This document shows, piece by piece, positions 5,909 to 17,784 of a stretch of 64,000 nucleotides of DNA. Each line of letters opens with the position of its first letter. The stretch's first letter is position 1. The translations under genes and the position numbers were made by a program. Under the pieces are notes generated by a model. That model saw only the letters and a list, made by a program, of their open reading frames with translations, searched no databases and was not told the DNA's origin. This DNA comes from Glycomyces xiaoerkulensis. GTDB lineage: Bacteria; Actinomycetota; Actinomycetes; Mycobacteriales; Micromonosporaceae. The stretch covers positions 1 through 64,000 of the forward strand of contig NZ_PGGV01000034.1 in NCBI RefSeq assembly GCF_002798405.1, in the 5' to 3' direction.

Positions 5909-7066
5909 CTAGGTGTCCAGGTTCAACCGGTAGCCGCGCTTGATGACCGTCTCGACGCAGGAGCGCAGATTCACCGCGTCCCGCAGCCGCGTCACCGCCA
6001 TCTCCACGGCGTGGCCGTCGGCGCCCCTGGGGAGGTGCCGGAGCAGCTCGGCCCGCGACAGGACCTTCCCCTCGGCGACGGCCAGCGCCCGGATGACCGC
6101 CATCGGCGCGGGCGGGAGCTGGTAGGGCTCGTCGTCGAGCAGGACCATGTGTCCGCGCAGTTCCATCCGGTGGCCGGTCGCCAGCCGGACGCGGCGGGAC
6201 CGCTTGGGCAGGTCCGCGGCCACGGTGCGGACCAGGGAACCCAGACGCGCCCGCTCGGGCTGGACCGCGTCGACGCCGAGCCGGGTCAGCGGCGCCGCCG
6301 TCACCGGCCCCACCGCGACCGGGAGGACGCCGCTGTCCTCGGCCGGTGCGCGCAGGGCCTCCATCAGGTCCGCCGCTTGGTCGCCGGCTATGCGCAGCAA
6401 GGCGTTCGCGGCGGGAGCGGAAGTGAAGGTCACCGCGTCGATCCGGCGGGCGCAGACGGCGTCGACCAGGCGCTGGACGGGGGTGATGTCGGTCGGCAGG
6501 GTCCACCGGTAGACCGGGACGGGCACCGCCGCTCCGCCGCCGCTGCGGACGGTGCGGATGAAGTCCTCGGCCGGGTCGCCGTGCAACTGGATCGCCACCC
6601 GCTGACCGGCCACGCCGCGTTCTCTGAGGTACTCGACTACCTCGTCGCCGGTCTCGGAGGGGGCGGTCCAGCGCTCGGTGAGCCCGGCGGCCCGGACCGC
6701 ACCGAGGGCCTTCGGTCCGCGGCACAGGATCTCGGCGCGGCGCATCGCCTCCAGCAGGTCCCCGCCCATGCCCCAGCCCTCGGCCGCCTCCAGCCAACCG
6801 CGGAAGCCGATCCCGGTGGTCGCCACGATCACGTCGGGCGCCTCCCGGATCAGCTCCACGGTGGCGGCGCGCAGCGCCTCGTCGTCGGGCAGCGGCACGA
6901 TCCGGAGCGTGGGCGCGATGACGGTGCGCGCGCCGCGGCGCTCCAGCAGCGCCGAGAGCTCCTCGGCCCGGCGCTGGGCGGTCACCGCCACGGTGTAGCC
7001 GGTGAGCGGTGCCAGCGGCGCGCGCTCTCCGGGGGCGGACTTCGGCGGGGCTGGGGCGGTGGCCAT
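5909..7066 (-). CDS. nnaR: NnaR: HemD-like/winged-helix regulator of nitrate and nitrite assimilation
   Basis: 385 aa in two parts. Residues about 20-275 are a uroporphyrinogen-III synthase (HemD) fold, starting LTGYTVAVTAQRRAEELSAL. Residues about 290-385 are an OmpR/PhoB-type winged helix (ELLRHLPRGADGHAVEMAVTRLR ... VIKRGYRLNL). This fusion is the architecture of actinobacterial NnaR, a co-activator with GlnR of nitrate and nitrite genes. Its place as last gene of the nitrite reductase operon supports that role. The ATG lies inside the end of nirD, an 85-nt overlap, so the two are probably translationally coupled. Whether the HemD part is catalytic is unknown. Confidence 0.85.
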   Translation of the reverse strand: MATAPAPPKSAPGERAPLAPLTGYTVAVTAQRRAEELSALLERRGARTVIAPTLRIVPLPDDEALRAATVELIREAPDVIVATTGIGFRGWLEAAEGWGMGGDLLEAMRRAEILCRGPKALGAVRAAGLTERWTAPSETGDEVVEYLRERGVAGQRVAIQLHGDPAEDFIRTVRSGGGAAVPVPVYRWTLPTDITPVQRLVDAVCARRIDAVTFTSAPAANALLRIAGDQAADLMEALRAPAEDSGVLPVAVGPVTAAPLTRLGVDAVQPERARLGSLVRTVAADLPKRSRRVRLATGHRMELRGHMVLLDDEPYQLPPAPMAVIRALAVAEGKVLSRAELLRHLPRGADGHAVEMAVTRLRDAVNLRSCVETVIKRGYRLNLDT

Positions 7067-7407
7067 AAGGCGCTCGCTTTCACATCCGAGGCCGCGCCGA
7101 CGCGGACCTCGCCGCCGACGACCTCCACGGCGAAGGCCTCCAGGGACTGGTCCCCGTCGTCGAGGCACTGGCCGGTCTTGAGGGAGAACACCTGCTTGTG
7201 CAGCGGGGAGGCCACTGTGGGCTCGCCGCTGCGGTCGCCGACGATGCCGCGGCTCATCACGTACGCACCGGTGAACGGGTCGCGATTGGACACCGCGTAG
7301 AGGCCGCCGTCGGCGAGCCGGAACACCGCCACCTGGGTGCCGTCGGCAAGCAGGGCCGCGGCTCCCCTTCCGGGGACGAGCCGGTCGAAGGCGCAGATCG
7401 ATTCCAT
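6982..7407 (-). CDS. nirD: nitrite reductase small subunit NirD
   Basis: A 141-aa Rieske-like NirD that partners NirB in NADH-dependent reduction of nitrite to ammonium. The fold is seen in ICAFDRLVPGRGAAAL, VSNRDPFTGAYVMSRGIVGD, and ASPLHKQVFSLKTGQC. As in other NirD proteins the Rieske Cys/His ligands are mostly absent. The body ends near residue 106. The remaining 35 residues (proline/arginine-rich) overlap the nnaR start in another frame and look like read-on sequence. The start is 5 nt after the nirB stop. Confidence 0.9.
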   Translation of the reverse strand: MESICAFDRLVPGRGAAALLADGTQVAVFRLADGGLYAVSNRDPFTGAYVMSRGIVGDRSGEPTVASPLHKQVFSLKTGQCLDDGDQSLEAFAVEVVGGEVRVGAASDVKASALWPPPQPRRSPPPESARRWHRSPATPWR

Positions 7408-7412
7408 CTGGG

Positions 7413-9908
7413 TCAGCTCCTTTCCGAGCCGAGTCGTTCCGGAGTGCCGAGCGGCACCGGCCGGGCGTGCGAACGTTCGGTGGTGCCCGCCGGGAAGCTC
7501 TGACCGCGGACGGTCTCGAACTCGATCGAAGGGTCGGGCGTGTCGGGCGCGTTCACGAAGGAGACGAACCGCTCGAGCTTCTCGGGGTCGTCCAGGACGC
7601 CCTTCCACTCGTCGGTGTAGGACTCGACGTGCTTGGCCATCATGGCGTCGAGGTCCTCGCAGATGCCGAGCCGGTCGTCGACCACGACCTCGCGGACGTA
7701 GTCCACGCCGCCGTCGAGGGACTCCAGCCACTTCGAGGTGCGCTGGAGGCGGTCGGCGGTCGAGATGTAGAACATCAGGAACCGGTCGATGGTCCGGACC
7801 AGCGTCTCAGAGTCCACGTCGGACACCAGCAGGTCGGCGTGGCGGGGCGTGAAGCCGCCGTTGCCGCCCACGTACAGGTTCCAGCCGTCCTCGGTGGCGA
7901 TCACGCCGAAGTCCTTGCTCCGGGCCTCGGCGCACTCGCGGGCGCAGCCGGAGACGGCCGACTTGACCTTGTGGGGGCTCCGCAGGCCCCGGTAGCGCAG
8001 CTCCAGGTCGATGGCCATCTTCACCGAGTCCTGCACCCCGTAGCGGCACCAGTCGGTGCCGACGCAGGACTTGATGGTGCGCAGCGCCTTGCCGTAGGCG
8101 TGGCCGGACTCGAAACCGGCGTCGACCAGGCGCCGCCAGATCTTCGGCAGGTCCTCCACGCGGGCGCCGAACAGGTCGACGCGCTGGCCGCCGGTGATCT
8201 TGGTGTAGAGCCCGAACTCCTTGGCGACCTCCCCGAGGACGATGAGTTTGTCGGGCGTGACCTCGCCGCCGGGGATGCGCGGCACGACCGAGTAGGTGCC
8301 GTTGCGCTGCAGGTTGGCCAGGAAGTGGTCGTTGGTGTCCTGCAGGGCGGCCTGCTCGCCGTCGAGGATGTGGCCGTTCGCCAGGCTCGCCAGGATCGAG
8401 GCGACCGCGGGCTTGCACAGGTCGCAGCCGGAGCCGGAGCCGTGGCGGGCGATCAGTTCGCTGAAGCTCGAGATGCCGGTGACCTTGACGATGTCGAACA
8501 GTTCGGCCCGGGACTGGGCGAAGTGCTCGCAGATGGACTTGGAGACCTCGACCCCGCCCTCGGCGAGCAACTGCTTGAGCATCGGCACGCAGGACCCGCA
8601 GCTCGTGCCGGCCTTGGTGCAGGACTTGATCGCGCCCACGTCGTGGCAGCCGTCGGCGACCGCGCCCATGATCTCGCCCTTGGTGACCGAGTTGCACGAG
8701 CACACCTGGGCGCCGTCGGGCAGGGCCCCCTCGACCTCGCCCGAGGAGAGCAGGTCGGCCAGTTGCCCGGGGACCTTCCCGCCCACGCTGGCGCGCAGCA
8801 GCGGGTAGGGCTCGGCGTTGCCGACGAGCATGCCGCCCAGGAGGGTCTGCGCGTCGTCGGACAGCACCAGTTTGGCGTAGACGCCCTCGGCCGGGTCCAG
8901 GTAGGTGGTGGCGAGCGGGCCGTCCATCTCGCCGAACTGGGCGACGTCGACCCCGAGCAGCTTGAGCTTGGTGGACAGGTCGGCGCCGGGGAAGGTGGCC
9001 TCGCCGCCGGCGAGCCGGTCGGCGGCGACCTCGGCCATCGCGTAGCCGGGGGCGACCAGGCCGTAGCAGACGCCCTCCATGGCGGCGACCTCGCCGATGG
9101 CGTAGACGTCGGGATCGGAGGACCGGCAGGAGGGGTCGACGACGACGCCGCCGCGCTCGCCGACCGCCAGGCCGGCCTCGCGGGCCAGCGCGTCGGCAGG
9201 GCGGACGCCCGCCGCGAAGACGATCATGTCGGTGTCGAAGGCGAGGCCCTCCTGATTGGTCTCCATGCGCAGCCGGTCGCCGGACGGCTCGATCCTGGTG
9301 CCGCCGGTGGAGCAGGCGACGTCGATGCCGAGCCGCTCGATGTGCTGCTTGAGGACCCCGCCGCCGGCCTCGTCGAGCTGGCGGGCCATGAGCCAGGGCG
9401 CGAATTCGACGATCTGGGTCTCGAGGCCCAGGAGGCGGAGGGCGTTGGCCGCTTCGAGGCCGAGCAGGCCGCCGCCGACGACGACGCCGTGCCGGCGGCC
9501 TTCGGCGCGGGACCTGATGGCCTCCAGGTCCTCGATGGTGCGGTAGACGTGGACGCCGTCGAGGTCGCTGCCCTCGACCGGAGGCACGAACGGGTAGGAG
9601 CCGGTGGCCAGGACCAGCTTGTCGTAGGCGTAGTCGCCTCCGGCGGTGGCGACCCGGCGGGCCTCGCGGTCGATCGCGAGGGCCGGTTCGCCGAGGCGCA
9701 CGTCCACGCCGGGCAGGTCGGAGGCCAGTGAGAGCTCCTCGGCGCTGACGCCGTCGAAGAACGCCGACAGGCGCACCCGGTCGTAGGCCGGGCGCGGTTC
9801 CTCGGCCAGGACCGTGACCTGCCAGGACGGGTCGCGCTCGACGACCGCCTCCAGGAAGCGGCGGCCCACCATGCCGTCGCCGATTACTACCAATCGCTTG
9901 TCGCTCAT
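7413..9908 (-). CDS. nirB: assimilatory NADH nitrite reductase large subunit NirB
   Basis: 831 aa. The order is an FAD/NAD(P)H domain (about 1-320; VVVGGGLLGLEAA is the dinucleotide motif), a BFD-like [2Fe-2S] domain (CSCNSVTKGEI ... CTKAGTSCGSC), then the sulfite/nitrite reductase repeats. The latter hold the siroheme-[4Fe-4S] cysteines in SCVGTDWC and SGCARECAEA. It reduces nitrite to ammonium with six electrons. It overlaps the upstream FAD oxidoreductase by 4 nt and is followed by nirD, one operon. Siroheme supply could come from the sirohydrochlorin chelatase near 45 kb. Confidence 0.96.
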   Translation of the reverse strand: MSDKRLVVIGDGMVGRRFLEAVVERDPSWQVTVLAEEPRPAYDRVRLSAFFDGVSAEELSLASDLPGVDVRLGEPALAIDREARRVATAGGDYAYDKLVLATGSYPFVPPVEGSDLDGVHVYRTIEDLEAIRSRAEGRRHGVVVGGGLLGLEAANALRLLGLETQIVEFAPWLMARQLDEAGGGVLKQHIERLGIDVACSTGGTRIEPSGDRLRMETNQEGLAFDTDMIVFAAGVRPADALAREAGLAVGERGGVVVDPSCRSSDPDVYAIGEVAAMEGVCYGLVAPGYAMAEVAADRLAGGEATFPGADLSTKLKLLGVDVAQFGEMDGPLATTYLDPAEGVYAKLVLSDDAQTLLGGMLVGNAEPYPLLRASVGGKVPGQLADLLSSGEVEGALPDGAQVCSCNSVTKGEIMGAVADGCHDVGAIKSCTKAGTSCGSCVPMLKQLLAEGGVEVSKSICEHFAQSRAELFDIVKVTGISSFSELIARHGSGSGCDLCKPAVASILASLANGHILDGEQAALQDTNDHFLANLQRNGTYSVVPRIPGGEVTPDKLIVLGEVAKEFGLYTKITGGQRVDLFGARVEDLPKIWRRLVDAGFESGHAYGKALRTIKSCVGTDWCRYGVQDSVKMAIDLELRYRGLRSPHKVKSAVSGCARECAEARSKDFGVIATEDGWNLYVGGNGGFTPRHADLLVSDVDSETLVRTIDRFLMFYISTADRLQRTSKWLESLDGGVDYVREVVVDDRLGICEDLDAMMAKHVESYTDEWKGVLDDPEKLERFVSFVNAPDTPDPSIEFETVRGQSFPAGTTERSHARPVPLGTPERLGSERS

Positions 9909-11326
9909 GCTGATACCTCATTCAATCTCGCCGCGGCCTCGCCGATGCCTTCGACGGTTCCGTTGAGCCACTTGCACAGTCCCGCGACATCGTCGGCGCA
10001 GGTGCCGCAGCCGGTCGAAGCCTGGGTGGCGTCCGACAGCGCCTCCGGCGTCCGCGCGCCGCCGTGGAACGCCTCGGTCAGTTGCTTCTTGGTCACGTTG
10101 TTGCACCGGCACACCACGACCTCGTCGGCCATCGACGCGGGCGAGTCGGGGGCGACCGACACCGACTCGCCGGGCCGGCCCATCAGGAGGGTGCGGCGGT
10201 CGTGCGGCACCGGATCACCGGTGTCGAACAGTTGCACCACCTGGCCGACCATGGGGTTGTCGCCGAGCATGACCGCTCCGGCGAGGCGCCCGTCCTCGTC
10301 GATGACCAGGCGGGCGTAAGTGCCCCGGGTGGGGTCGGCGAAGGAGACGACCTCGTCGCCGTCGGTCCGGCCCATCGCGGCCAGGTCGATCCCGGTGGCC
10401 TTGAGGCGGGTCACCAGGCGCGACCCGGCGTAGTTGGCGTCCTCGTTCACGCCCGAGAGCAGGTCGGCCACCACGTCGGCCTGCTCCCAGGCGGGGCCGA
10501 CCAGGCCGTAGGGGATGCCGCGGTGCTCGGCGCAGTCGCCGACGGCGAACACGTCCGGGTGGGAGGTGCGGCACTGGTCGTCGATGACCACGCCGCGGCC
10601 GGTCTCCAGGCCCATGGAGTGGGCCAGGTCGAGGTTGGGCCGCACGCCGCAGGAGACGACCATGAGCTGCCCGGTGACGGTGCGGCCGTCGGCCAGGACC
10701 AGGGTCAGGCCGTCGTCGCCGTGGATGACGCGGGTGGTCTGGGCGTCGGTGATCGACCGGACGCCGAGGTCGTCGTAGGTGTCGGCGAGGACCTGCGCGC
10801 CGAGCGGATCGAGCTGGCGGTCCATCAGGTGGCCGGCGGCGTGGACGACGGTGACGTCGAGGCCGCGGCCGGCCAGCCCGCGGGCGGCCTCCAGGCCGAG
10901 CAGGCCTCCGCCGAGGACGACGGCGTTGGCGCGGTTCTCGGTCTCGGTGAGGATGCGGCGGGCGTCCTCGATCGTCCGCAGCACGTAGGCGCCGGTCGGG
11001 AGCGGGGACAGCCCTTGGATCGGCGGGACGAAGGAGTCGGCTCCGGTGGCCAGGACCAGCTTGTCGAAGCCGGTCCCGTCGATGGTCTTGGCCTCGAGGT
11101 CGACCTCCTTGACCTCGTGCCCGAGCCGGAGTTCGACGTGATCGGGCGGGGTGGGCAGGGCGATCTCGGCCTCGGACTGCTTCCCGGCGATCATGCTGGA
11201 CAGCAGGATGCGGTTGTATGCGGCGCTGGGCTCGGCTCCGAAGACGGTGACCTCGACTCCGCGGCGGCCGAGTTCGCGGGCGATGCGGGCGCCGGCCATG
11301 CCGTAGCCGACGATGGCGACCTTCAC
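9905..11326 (-). CDS. FAD/NAD(P)H oxidoreductase with BFD-type [2Fe-2S] domain (NasB-like electron transfer subunit)
   Basis: 473 aa. An N-terminal Rossmann motif (MKVAIVGYGMAGARIAREL), a second one (VVLGGGLLGLEAARGL), and a C-terminal bacterioferritin-associated-ferredoxin-like domain with CRCNNVTKKQL and CGTCADD. This equals the N-terminal half of NirB without the siroheme domain. Such proteins are thought to pass electrons from NAD(P)H to nitrate or nitrite reductase. It is first in the operon with nirB, nirD and nnaR. A GlnR-like box lies about 130 nt upstream. Confidence 0.85.
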   Translation of the reverse strand: MKVAIVGYGMAGARIARELGRRGVEVTVFGAEPSAAYNRILLSSMIAGKQSEAEIALPTPPDHVELRLGHEVKEVDLEAKTIDGTGFDKLVLATGADSFVPPIQGLSPLPTGAYVLRTIEDARRILTETENRANAVVLGGGLLGLEAARGLAGRGLDVTVVHAAGHLMDRQLDPLGAQVLADTYDDLGVRSITDAQTTRVIHGDDGLTLVLADGRTVTGQLMVVSCGVRPNLDLAHSMGLETGRGVVIDDQCRTSHPDVFAVGDCAEHRGIPYGLVGPAWEQADVVADLLSGVNEDANYAGSRLVTRLKATGIDLAAMGRTDGDEVVSFADPTRGTYARLVIDEDGRLAGAVMLGDNPMVGQVVQLFDTGDPVPHDRRTLLMGRPGESVSVAPDSPASMADEVVVCRCNNVTKKQLTEAFHGGARTPEALSDATQASTGCGTCADDVAGLCKWLNGTVEGIGEAAARLNEVSA

Positions 11327-14440
<3,114 letters not shown>

Positions 14441-14475
14441 GACAAATATTCTTTATCGAGAATTCCGAGGTGTCA

Positions 14476-15261
14476 ATGACCATTTGGTGGCAGGGTCTGA
14501 CCTTCGCCCTGATCGTCGTGGCCGCGGCCTGCGTGATCGTGTGGGTGGTCCAGAGGGTGCAGCCGCCGAGCCGACGCGAGGGGCACAACCAGATCGGCAC
14601 GACCCTGTTCGAGCTGATCACCGTCCTCTACGCGATCGTGCTGGCATTCGTCCTCGTCACCGCCTGGGAGAACCGGAACGAAGCCGGCCACATCACCTAC
14701 CGGGAGGCCGGGGACCTGGTCGAGGTCTACTGGGCCGCCGACACCTTGCCCGACGACGACCGCGACGAGGTCCGCGAGGCCGTCCGCGCCTACACCGAGC
14801 ACGTCGTCGATACCGAATGGGACCAGATGCGGCGCATCGAACCGGTCGACGCCGAGGGCCTGATGCTGCTGGACGCGATGCACGCGCCGGTGTCCGCCCA
14901 GGAGCCCGCCGACGAGGCCCGGCAGGCCCGGCTCGGCGACGTCCGCGACCGCGTCCGCGCCGTGTCCGAGGCCAGATACGAACGCCTCTTCAACGCCGGG
15001 CAGGGCCTGTCGGGAGCGATGTGGACGGTTCTCGTGCCGGGCTCGCTCCTGGTGTTCGCGGTGATGCTGACCCTCGGCACCCCCACACGCCTCTACCAGT
15101 TCATCGTCGTCGGTTTGATCTCGGGAATGGTCGCGCTGATGCTGTTCGCGACCTACCAACTCGAATTCCCCTTCAGCCGCGGCGGCGCCATCGAACCGAC
15201 CGCCTACCAGACCGCGATCGAGCGCTTCGACGCGATCGACTCGGACCACGGCGGGCGCTGA
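14476..15261 (+). CDS. DUF4239 (bestrophin-like) membrane protein
   Basis: 261 aa with two N-terminal helices (about 5-25 and 43-62), a charged soluble middle (65-175), and two C-terminal helices (about 180-200 and 207-227). The segment FELITVLYAIVLAFVLVTAWENRNEA and a terminal EFPFSRGG are typical of DUF4239, distantly related to bestrophin-type channels. No function is established. ATG 14476 sits well after CCGAGG; GTG 14470 is too close to it. It stands between geosmin synthase and the encapsulin operon on the same strand. Confidence 0.75.
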   Translation: MTIWWQGLTFALIVVAAACVIVWVVQRVQPPSRREGHNQIGTTLFELITVLYAIVLAFVLVTAWENRNEAGHITYREAGDLVEVYWAADTLPDDDRDEVREAVRAYTEHVVDTEWDQMRRIEPVDAEGLMLLDAMHAPVSAQEPADEARQARLGDVRDRVRAVSEARYERLFNAGQGLSGAMWTVLVPGSLLVFAVMLTLGTPTRLYQFIVVGLISGMVALMLFATYQLEFPFSRGGAIEPTAYQTAIERFDAIDSDHGGR

Positions 15262-15331
15262 CCCGCCGTCCAACCACAACCCATAACAACCGCACAGCGA
15301 TCCGTACGCCCTAACGGGAGGAATGCATCCC

Positions 15332-16750
15332 ATGACCGACTCGGCAATCGACACCACGACTCCGCCGCCTTACTCCGACAACGGATCCGAGCAGAGCAGC
15401 CTCAGCACCACCGCGGCCCGCAACCTGGCCACCACCACCAAGTCCGTCCCCCAGATGCAGGAGATCACCTCCCGGTGGCTGCTGCGGATCCTCCCCTGGG
15501 TCCAGACCGACGGCGGGTCCTACCGCCTCAACCGCCGCCTGACCTACACGGTCGGCGACGGGAAGGTCGAGTTCATCCAGGAAGGCGCGGCCGTCCGCGT
15601 CATCCCCGGCGAACTCGCCGAGATCGCCGCGCTGCGCGGCTACGAGGACGAGGAGGCGCTCGCGGCGATGGCCGCGCGCTTCGAGCAGCGGGAGCTCGAA
15701 CCGGGCGAACCGGTGGCGCGGGCCGGCGAGCCCGTCGACGGGCTCTACCTGATCGCCCACGGCCGCCTGGAGAAGACCGCGGTCGGGCCCTACGGCGACC
15801 GGTCGACCCTGCGGGTGCTGATCGACGGCGACCATTTCGGGCAGCGGGCGCTGACCGAGCACGAGCCGGAGTGGACCGGCGACATCAGCGCCACCGTGCC
15901 CTCGACGGTGATGTTCCTTCCGGCCGCGGCCGTCGCCGAGCTGTCCGAGCGCGTCCCGTCGCTGGCGGCGCACTTCGAGCGGTTCCGCACCGGGTCCTCG
16001 GCCAGGGCCAACAAGTACGGCGAGGCCCCGATCGACATCGCCTCCGGGCACATCGGCGAACCGGACCTGCCGAAGACCTTCGTCGACTACGAGCTGCGCC
16101 CGCGCGAGTACGAGCTGTCGGTGGCCCAGACCGTACTGCGGGTGCACACCCGTGTGGCCGACCTCTACAACAAGCCGATGAACCAGATGGAGCAGCAGCT
16201 CCGGCTCACCGTCGAGGCCCTGCGCGAGCAGCAGGAGGACCAGATGGTGAACAGCCGCGACTTCGGGCTGCTCCACAACGCCGCGTTCGAGCAGCGCATC
16301 CCGACCCGCTCGGGGCCGCCGACCCCCGACGACCTGGACGAGCTGCTCAGCAGACGGCGCAAGCCCGAGTACCTCCTGGCGCACCCCAAGGCGATCGCCG
16401 CGATCGGCCGCGAGTGCTCCAAGCGGGGCCTCTACCCGTCCACGGTAGAGTTCCACGGGCACCACATCCCGGCCTGGCGGGGCGTGCCGATCCTGCCGTG
16501 CAACAAGCTCCCCATCTCCGCGGAGCAGACCACCTCGATCCTGTGCATGCGCACCGGCGAGGACGACCAGGGGGTGATCGGGCTGCATCAGACCGGCCTG
16601 CCCGACGAGTTCGAACCGGGCCTGTCGGTGCGGTTCATGGGCATCGACGAGAAGGCGATCATGTCCTACCTGGTCAGCGCCTACTTCTCTGCGGCGGTCC
16701 TGGTTCCGGACGCACTGGGCGTGCTCGAGAACGTCGAGCTGGGGCGTTAG
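15332..16750 (+). CDS. family 2B-type encapsulin shell protein with cyclic-nucleotide-binding-like insertion
   Basis: 472 aa. A disordered N-terminal arm ([16 protein letters not shown]) comes first, then an HK97-fold shell segment. A cNMP-binding-like domain (about 105-222, [23 protein letters not shown] ... GDHFGQRAL at 168-174) is inserted, and the rest of the HK97 fold fills 230-470 ([41 protein letters not shown]). This is the architecture of family 2B encapsulins, icosahedral protein compartments. The cassette lacks the Glu and Arg that bind cAMP in CRP (FGQRAL replaces FGExAL). ATG 15332 is spaced correctly from CGGGAGGA; ATG 15323 is too close. The prenyl synthase starts 8 nt later. 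Confidence 0.88.
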   Translation: MTDSAIDTTTPPPYSDNGSEQSSLSTTAARNLATTTKSVPQMQEITSRWLLRILPWVQTDGGSYRLNRRLTYTVGDGKVEFIQEGAAVRVIPGELAEIAALRGYEDEEALAAMAARFEQRELEPGEPVARAGEPVDGLYLIAHGRLEKTAVGPYGDRSTLRVLIDGDHFGQRALTEHEPEWTGDISATVPSTVMFLPAAAVAELSERVPSLAAHFERFRTGSSARANKYGEAPIDIASGHIGEPDLPKTFVDYELRPREYELSVAQTVLRVHTRVADLYNKPMNQMEQQLRLTVEALREQQEDQMVNSRDFGLLHNAAFEQRIPTRSGPPTPDDLDELLSRRRKPEYLLAHPKAIAAIGRECSKRGLYPSTVEFHGHHIPAWRGVPILPCNKLPISAEQTTSILCMRTGEDDQGVIGLHQTGLPDEFEPGLSVRFMGIDEKAIMSYLVSAYFSAAVLVPDALGVLENVELGR

Positions 16751-16758
16751 GGCTGCCG

Positions 16759-17784
16759 ATGGCGGTCTTGACCGACGAGTTCACCGCCGAGCGGGAGGCC
16801 ATCGACCTCGGACTGCGGTCCGCGGTCGATCGGCTTCCCGCCCCGGCCTCCCGGGTCGCGTCCTACCACTTCGGCTGGACCGACCCCGAGGGAGCACCAA
16901 TCGAAGGCAGCTCCGGCAAGGCGCTGCGCCCGCTGCTGACGCTGCTGGCCGCCGGGGCGGTCGCCTCCGGCGACCGCGAGGCCTGGCGGCCGGCCGTGCC
17001 GGCCGCGGTGGCCGTGGAGCTGGTACACAACTTCTCGCTGATCCACGACGACATCATCGACCGCGACACCGTGCGGCGCCACCGCGCCACCGTCTGGAAG
17101 GTCTTCGGGTCCACCGAGGCCCTGCTGGTCGGTGACGCCTTGCACGCCTTGGCGTTCGAGGTCCTCGGCGAGGCCGATCCGTCGCGGGTGGCCGCCGGGG
17201 CGGGGACACTGGCCGCGACCGTCCGCGCGCTCATCGACGGCCAGTTGTCCGATACCCGCTTCGAGCGGCGAGAACGGGTCGGCATCGCCGAATGCACGGC
17301 GATGTCGGAGGCGAAGACGGCCTCGCTCATGGCCTGCGCGACCGAGCTCGGCGGGCTGTTCGGGGGCGGCAGCGCCGAGCAGGCCGCGGCGCTGCGCGAC
17401 TTCGGGTTCCGCCTCGGGCTGGCCTTCCAGCACGTGGACGACCTGCTGGGCATCTGGGGCGATCCGGAGGTGACCGGGAAACCGGCCTTCTCCGACCTGC
17501 GACTCCGCAAGAAATCGCTGCCGGTGACCGCCGCGCTCGGCTCGGGCCGGCCGGAGGCCGCAGAGCTGACCCGCCTCTACGCCGGAACCGGCCCGCTCGA
17601 CGACGCGCAGGTCCATCGCGCGGCCGAACTGGTCGAGGCGTGCGGCGGCCGCCGGTCCAGCCGGGAGTCGGCCGACGTGCTCACCGCCTCGGCCGCGGCG
17701 CGGTTGGAGTCGGCCGACCTGTCCGCGGAGGCGGTGGCCGCCCTGCACGGACTGGCCGCGACCACGGTGGGGAGGGCATGCTGA
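16759..17784 (+). CDS. polyprenyl (probable geranylgeranyl/farnesyl) diphosphate synthase
   Basis: 341 aa, a trans-isoprenyl diphosphate synthase condensing isopentenyl diphosphate onto allylic primers. The first Asp-rich motif DDIID is at 97-101 and the second, DDLLGIWGD, at 227-235. GKALRP and KTASLM are also present. Phe at position -5 of the first motif, with no insertion in it, resembles short-chain GGPP-type enzymes; product length is inferred. Polyprenyl transferases are known companions and cargo of family 2B encapsulins. This one has only a short N-terminus (MAVLTDEFTAERE) and no long disordered cargo-loading extension. Its stop overlaps the ispH start. Confidence 0.9.
   Translation: MAVLTDEFTAEREAIDLGLRSAVDRLPAPASRVASYHFGWTDPEGAPIEGSSGKALRPLLTLLAAGAVASGDREAWRPAVPAAVAVELVHNFSLIHDDIIDRDTVRRHRATVWKVFGSTEALLVGDALHALAFEVLGEADPSRVAAGAGTLAATVRALIDGQLSDTRFERRERVGIAECTAMSEAKTASLMACATELGGLFGGGSAEQAAALRDFGFRLGLAFQHVDDLLGIWGDPEVTGKPAFSDLRLRKKSLPVTAALGSGRPEAAELTRLYAGTGPLDDAQVHRAAELVEACGGRRSSRESADVLTASAAARLESADLSAEAVAALHGLAATTVGRAC

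Noticed and set aside
7467-9731. 754-codon plus-strand open frame opposite nirB
   Set aside because: Composition is Gly/Ala/Arg/Val-rich without motifs and it mirrors nirB codons, so it is an antisense shadow.
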